From contig RPFO01001554.1 in the NCBI GenBank assembly GCA_009746045.1, forward strand, positions 1 to 30,160: a stretch of 30,160 nt of DNA, given 5' to 3'. Shown piece after piece: positions 29,876 through 30,160 of the stretch (its first letter is position 1; each line of letters starts with the position of its first letter). The notes below the pieces were generated by a model. That model was not told the DNA's origin, did no database searches, and saw only the letters and a program-made list of their open reading frames with translations. The translations under genes were made by a program, and so were the position numbers. The DNA comes from Mesostigma viride. Lineage: Eukaryota; Streptophyta; Mesostigmatophyceae; Mesostigmatales; Mesostigmataceae.

Positions 29876-30160
29876 TCACATTCTTGCGAGTTTCAGCGTG
29901 GTCTGCTTGAGGACCCGCTTGGGTCCACACACGCTCGAAGGCAGTTGCCTGGGTCCGGGACCGCTTGGCGGCGGAAGCGGCGCGGCGCTCGTCGTCCCGG
30001 CCGGCGGCAGCCGTTTGAGACTGGCCAAGCGCTCCTCCCTCTTCCTCTTGTTCTCCAACGCGTAGGAACGAGGTTGCGGATCTTTGGCCTGCTCGTGGAC
30101 GCCGGATTTGGCGAATGCATCGATAATCGTATGGCGTATTCCCAGCCGTTCTATCTCCTT
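29876..30160 (-). CDS. C-terminal end of an unrecognised protein (partial, runs off right edge)
   Basis: One minus-strand frame is open from the window edge to a stop at 29876. It reads KEIERLGIRHTIIDAFAKS, then HEQAKDPQPRSYALENKRKREERLASLKRL, then a Pro/Gly/Ser-rich linker and a basic end (CGPKRVLKQTTLKLARM). The helical, charged first part looks like real protein. No family recognised, and the N-terminus lies outside the window. The 240 bp between this stop and the divergent gene at 29636 hold only promoter-like sequence. Confidence 0.6.
   Translation of the reverse strand, partial: KEIERLGIRHTIIDAFAKSGVHEQAKDPQPRSYALENKRKREERLASLKRLPPAGTTSAAPLPPPSGPGPRQLPSSVCGPKRVLKQTTLKLARM

Overview
The window looks like part of the genome of a nucleocytoplasmic large DNA virus (phylum Nucleocytoviricota). 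It is GC-rich, densely packed and coded on both strands. The genes seen are typical of such viruses: KilA-N/BRO-type genes, a NifS-like cysteine desulfurase (known from asfarviruses and relatives), an FCS-type zinc-finger protein resembling the late transcription factor VLTF2, a putative NCLDV ssDNA-binding protein, an HNH-like and a VSR-like nuclease, RING/TRAF zinc-finger proteins, fibre-like proteins and small membrane proteins. No tRNA, rRNA or bacterial operon features were seen. Family and host cannot be fixed from the sequence. A Rieske oxygenase of the pheophorbide-oxygenase/choline-monooxygenase style would fit an algal or protist host, but that is inference.

Layout. 1-5.8 kb: a RING/TRAF protein running off the left edge, small conserved or structural-looking proteins, a VSR-like endonuclease, a basic-tailed protein with repeated YCG...C...VRxYG motifs, and an unrecognised frameshifted gene. 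5.8-9.9 kb: a broken cysteine desulfurase, a protein made of two copies of a ~75-residue unit, a stop/start-overlapping gene pair and the VLTF2-like factor. 9.9-13.9 kb: a divergent promoter, a long gene with three apparent frame breaks, an HNH-like nuclease, the ssDNA-binding candidate and a small basic protein. 14.1-15.3 kb: a C-terminally truncated BRO-type gene running into a 14-unit 31-bp tandem array. 15.3-19.1 kb: a split Rieske oxygenase, an unknown gene and two tandem LamG-like fibre paralogues. 19.4-21.7 kb: an unknown gene, a RING-like gene lying between two direct copies of a ~200-bp repeat, and a ~730-bp imperfect palindrome. 21.8-26.6 kb: two unknown genes, a KilA-N gene bounded by 47-bp direct repeats, a small basic helical protein, and a BRO-type gene bounded by hairpin repeats. 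26.7-30.2 kb: four small membrane proteins, a very basic protein, a KilA-N-like gene and a partial gene running off the right edge.

Three themes stand out. First, a dyad GGACR-N7-YGTCY occurs at twelve sites with an invariant 7-nt spacer, mostly in long leaders downstream of TATA boxes; in four genes the start codon lies inside the dyad. Second, every clear KilA-N/BRO-type gene lies between, or runs into, a private repeat family, and two of them share a C-terminal domain despite different N-terminal domains, which suggests mobile or shuffled cassettes. Third, six genes break frame, mostly at G/C homopolymers and mostly as if one base were missing. This points to sequencing indels, although biological decay or frameshifting is not excluded.
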